Part shown: positions 62,173 to 64,000 of the stretch, in pieces
How the letters are laid out: each line of letters starts with the position of its first letter
Position numbering within the stretch: the stretch's first letter is position 1
Assembly: GCF_005862305.2 (NCBI RefSeq)
Contig: NZ_CP054021.1
Coordinates: forward strand, 3,571,001-3,635,000
Direction of reading: 5' to 3'
Origin: Rhizobium indicum
GTDB taxonomy: Bacteria; Pseudomonadota; Alphaproteobacteria; Rhizobiales; Rhizobiaceae
DNA: 64,000 bases
The notes under the pieces: generated by a model
The model's database searches: none
Seen by the model: the letters and a program-made list of their open reading frames with translations, nothing else
Told to the model about the DNA's origin: nothing
Program-made: the position numbers and the translations under genes

Positions 62173-62975
62173 TTGCGTCTCGTCCTCTCCATGCCGGTTT
62201 TCCGGCGCAGTGCCTGCAATTCGGGTTCGGTCAGCGCACGCACGGTGCCTTTCGGCAGTTCGCCGAGTTCGAGTCCGCCGATTGCAACGCGCACGAGACG
62301 CAGGCATTCGGTGCCGAGCGCCTCCAGTATGCGGCGGATCTGGCGGTTGCGGCCCTCGTCGAGCTCGACCTCGATCCACGAATTCCTGTCGCCCTGGCGC
62401 AGGCGCCGCGCGGCGGTCGCCGTCAGCACTTCGCCGTCGTGGCGGATGCCTGCTGTCATGGCGGCTATGTCCTCGTCGTCCATGATGCGGTCGATCTGGA
62501 CATGATAGGTTTTTGTTACATGGGTGACCGGATTAAGCAGGATCTGGGCGAATTCGGTGTCGTTGGTGAAAAGCAGCAAGCCCTCGCTCGCCTTGTCGAG
62601 CCGGCCGATCGGAGAGAGATGCGGGATGTCGAAATCCCTGAGACAATCATAGACCGTCGGCCTGCCTTCGGGATCGTGGCGGGTGGTGACGAGACCGCGA
62701 GGCTTGTTGAGCATCAGATAGATTTTCGCTTCGGCAGCGATGACGAGGCCGTCGATGCTGATCCTTGCCGTGGCAAGATCGACCCATGCGGAGGTATCGC
62801 TGACGGTACGGCCGTCAACCGCAACACGATTTTCGGCAATCAGACGTTCGGCCTGCGTGCGGGAGCAATAACCGAGTTTGGAAAGGGCACGGGGAAGGGT
62901 GACCCGCTTGGCCGCGGCGGTATCTCCGGGCTTTGTTCGTTCACGCGTCTTGTGCGGGGGGCGCCGCTCCCTCAT
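62169..62975 (-). CDS. RsuA/RluB-family pseudouridine synthase
   Basis: The 268-aa protein has a basic N-terminus, an S4 RNA-binding domain (LPRALSKLGYCSRTQAERLIAENRVAVDG, residues 27-55) and the catalytic domain with the essential aspartate in SPIGRLDKASEGLLLFTND, then KTYHVQID and EGRNRQIRRILEALG. It isomerises a uridine in ribosomal RNA; which one cannot be told from sequence. AAGGATGGCAA precedes the ATG. A small hairpin (GCGCTTT / AAAGCGC, 63086-63103) is upstream. Confidence 0.92.
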   Translation of the reverse strand: MRERRPPHKTRERTKPGDTAAAKRVTLPRALSKLGYCSRTQAERLIAENRVAVDGRTVSDTSAWVDLATARISIDGLVIAAEAKIYLMLNKPRGLVTTRHDPEGRPTVYDCLRDFDIPHLSPIGRLDKASEGLLLFTNDTEFAQILLNPVTHVTKTYHVQIDRIMDDEDIAAMTAGIRHDGEVLTATAARRLRQGDRNSWIEVELDEGRNRQIRRILEALGTECLRLVRVAIGGLELGELPKGTVRALTEPELQALRRKTGMERTRRN

Positions 62976-63132
62976 TTGCCATCCTTATCCTGCTTTCGAT
63001 GCCGTTTTCTTGGCATGAACGGCAGAAGGATGCCAGCAACGTGAATAAAAAACGAGGGGAATAAAGGCGCTGCAACAAGGGGTCAGCGCTTTGGATAAAG
63101 CGCCGTCACGGCTTTGTTAGGGTGGTGCTGCC

Positions 63133-63339
63133 TCAGCGGCAGACCATGAAACCGGCCAGTTCCTTGCGGCTGACGACGATGCCGGCGGCGGCCTTGACCG
63201 GGTCCGGATGTGTGTAGGACAGACTAGGCATTTCCGGCAGATCGAGTGCCTGGCGCATATTCATGATACCGACCGCATAGCGGCCATCGGCGCTGTCGAC
63301 GCTGACTTCAATAATGCAGTTGGCCCTCTTGTTTTCCAT
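63133..63339 (-). CDS. Small hypothetical protein (68 aa)
   Basis: This 68-aa soluble protein, MENKRANCIIEVSVDSADG... ending GFMVCR, has no membrane segment. GGAGG lies 6 nt before the ATG at 63339, which is a strong site. The frame continues upstream to 63693 but those codons are proline/serine-rich noise over the neighbouring gene. It stands between the pseudouridine synthase and the YqjD-like gene on the same strand. Function unknown. Confidence 0.65.
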   Translation of the reverse strand: MENKRANCIIEVSVDSADGRYAVGIMNMRQALDLPEMPSLSYTHPDPVKAAAGIVVSRKELAGFMVCR

Positions 63340-63478
63340 GGTAGTCCTCCCTTCGTTTTTTATGTTCCCATAGCTGGCATTAAAAATTGGTTTTTCTAAG
63401 ACATAAGCATTTACGCACCCTGCCGAAAAACGGATCGGCGGGTGCGCAAAAACTGGTTTATGGGTGGATATGGCGTGT

Positions 63479-63817
63479 TCAGCGCCACCAATGGCGAGGC
63501 TGCGGCTGCGAACTGCCGGAAAGCAGGTATCCGGCAAGAAAGCCAATGGCGCCTGCAAGCACCAGGGCAGTGGTCGTTGCGGTCGGATGCTCGCGGGCGG
63601 CGTCGGCAGCAGCCACACCTTCGGCCCGGATCTGGGCGACGGCGTTCTTTGCCCGGGGCAGGGCTTCGTCATAAACCTTGCCGGCGCGGCCACGCACTTC
63701 GTAATAGGCTTCAGCGCCCTGAGCGGAAATCATCTTCTGCAGGCGCGAGACTTCCTGTTGGAGTGCGGCGATGTCCTTGCTGACGGATGCTCTGATATCA
63801 TCGGTATTGGCAGCCAT
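63479..63817 (-). CDS. YqjD/ElaB-like (DUF883-type) membrane-anchored protein
   Basis: The 112-aa protein has a helical coiled-coil N-terminal part (DIRASVSKDIAALQQEVSRLQKMIS), an Ala/Arg-rich middle (AVAQIRAEGVAAADAAREHP) and one C-terminal helix (ATTTALVLAGAIGFLAGYLLSG). This is the layout of C-tail-anchored ElaB/YqjD/YgaM proteins, some of which bind ribosomes in stationary phase. The role here is unproven. GAAGGAAGGAG precedes the ATG. Confidence 0.85.
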   Translation of the reverse strand: MAANTDDIRASVSKDIAALQQEVSRLQKMISAQGAEAYYEVRGRAGKVYDEALPRAKNAVAQIRAEGVAAADAAREHPTATTTALVLAGAIGFLAGYLLSGSSQPQPRHWWR

Positions 63818-64000
63818 GTCGGTCTCCTTCCTTCAATGGGAAAGACAACACCCAACTCGGTGATAGGTTCCGAAATCTCAGCCGCTGATTTGTGACGGAA
63901 ATTTAAAGCTCGCCGGTCGGAGGCGCTTTAATCCTCCGTTAACCATAATTTCGCGCAAGATCCTGTTTTCTCGCTATCTTTCGATCGTTGAGAACGACGT
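63818..64000. other. Non-coding end of window
   Basis: These 183 bp upstream of the YqjD-like gene would contain its promoter. No gene or clear structure was recognised. Confidence 0.4.

Overview
The window looks like a chromosomal segment of a Rhizobium of the leguminosarum/etli type. This is inferred from gene content and motifs, not from a database search. The supporting signs are high GC with many TTG/GTG starts, an alphaproteobacterial serC leader hairpin pair, a sitABCD operon with two Mur-like operator sites, a cobalamin riboswitch ahead of cbtBA, pobA/pobR, palindromic intergenic repeats of the kind described from rhizobia, and a NodT-family efflux channel.

Layout. 1-12.1 kb (mostly + strand) is housekeeping: the 3' part of ftsH, glmM, an outer-membrane barrel protein, serC and serA (serine synthesis), a PAS-GGDEF-EAL protein and mnmA. 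A tRNA-Met with its own promoter and terminator follows at 12.2 kb. 12.3-14.0 kb is gene-poor and carries a VCBS-type putative secreted protein. 14-21 kb is a branched-chain-type ABC importer operon (binding protein, two permeases, two ATPases) next to pobA and a divergent AraC-type regulator, probably an uptake and catabolism unit for 4-hydroxybenzoate or a related aromatic acid. 21.3-25 kb holds phosphoketolase and acetate kinase, a phosphoketolase shunt. 25.3-28.9 kb holds a Pit phosphate transporter, a membrane GGDEF-EAL protein and a 38-aa membrane peptide. 29-32 kb is a cobalt/B12 region: a histidine-phosphatase-fold protein, a cobalamin riboswitch, cbtB, cbtA, an exported protein of unknown function and a SUOX-like molybdoenzyme.

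32.2-38.8 kb is a DctB/DctD-like two-component system followed by a tripartite tricarboxylate transporter (tctC, tctB, tctA). It probably forms one sensing and uptake module. The regulator has an altered GAFTGA loop (GAFPGA), and a perfect 18-bp palindrome lies between the regulator and tctC. After an M20 amidohydrolase come the manganese importer sitABCD (40.3-43.8 kb) and a tightly packed seven-gene operon (44.1-51.6 kb): LacI regulator, spermidine/putrescine-type ABC importer, nucleoside hydrolase and adenine deaminase. This last unit looks like a purine nucleoside uptake and salvage unit. 51.7-58.5 kb is a complete tripartite RND efflux system with its TetR regulator. The end (58.6-64 kb) has a long-type purC, an SLC13-type transporter, a phosphoribosyltransferase, a pseudouridine synthase and two small proteins.

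No CRISPR array, prophage, transposase or rRNA was seen. The most interesting points are the GAFPGA regulator with the adjacent palindrome, the purine operon with its polyamine-type transporter and candidate LacI operator, the B12-controlled locus with an unknown exported protein and a CHG-motif phosphatase, the aromatic-uptake unit, and several very small genes with strong ribosome-binding sites.
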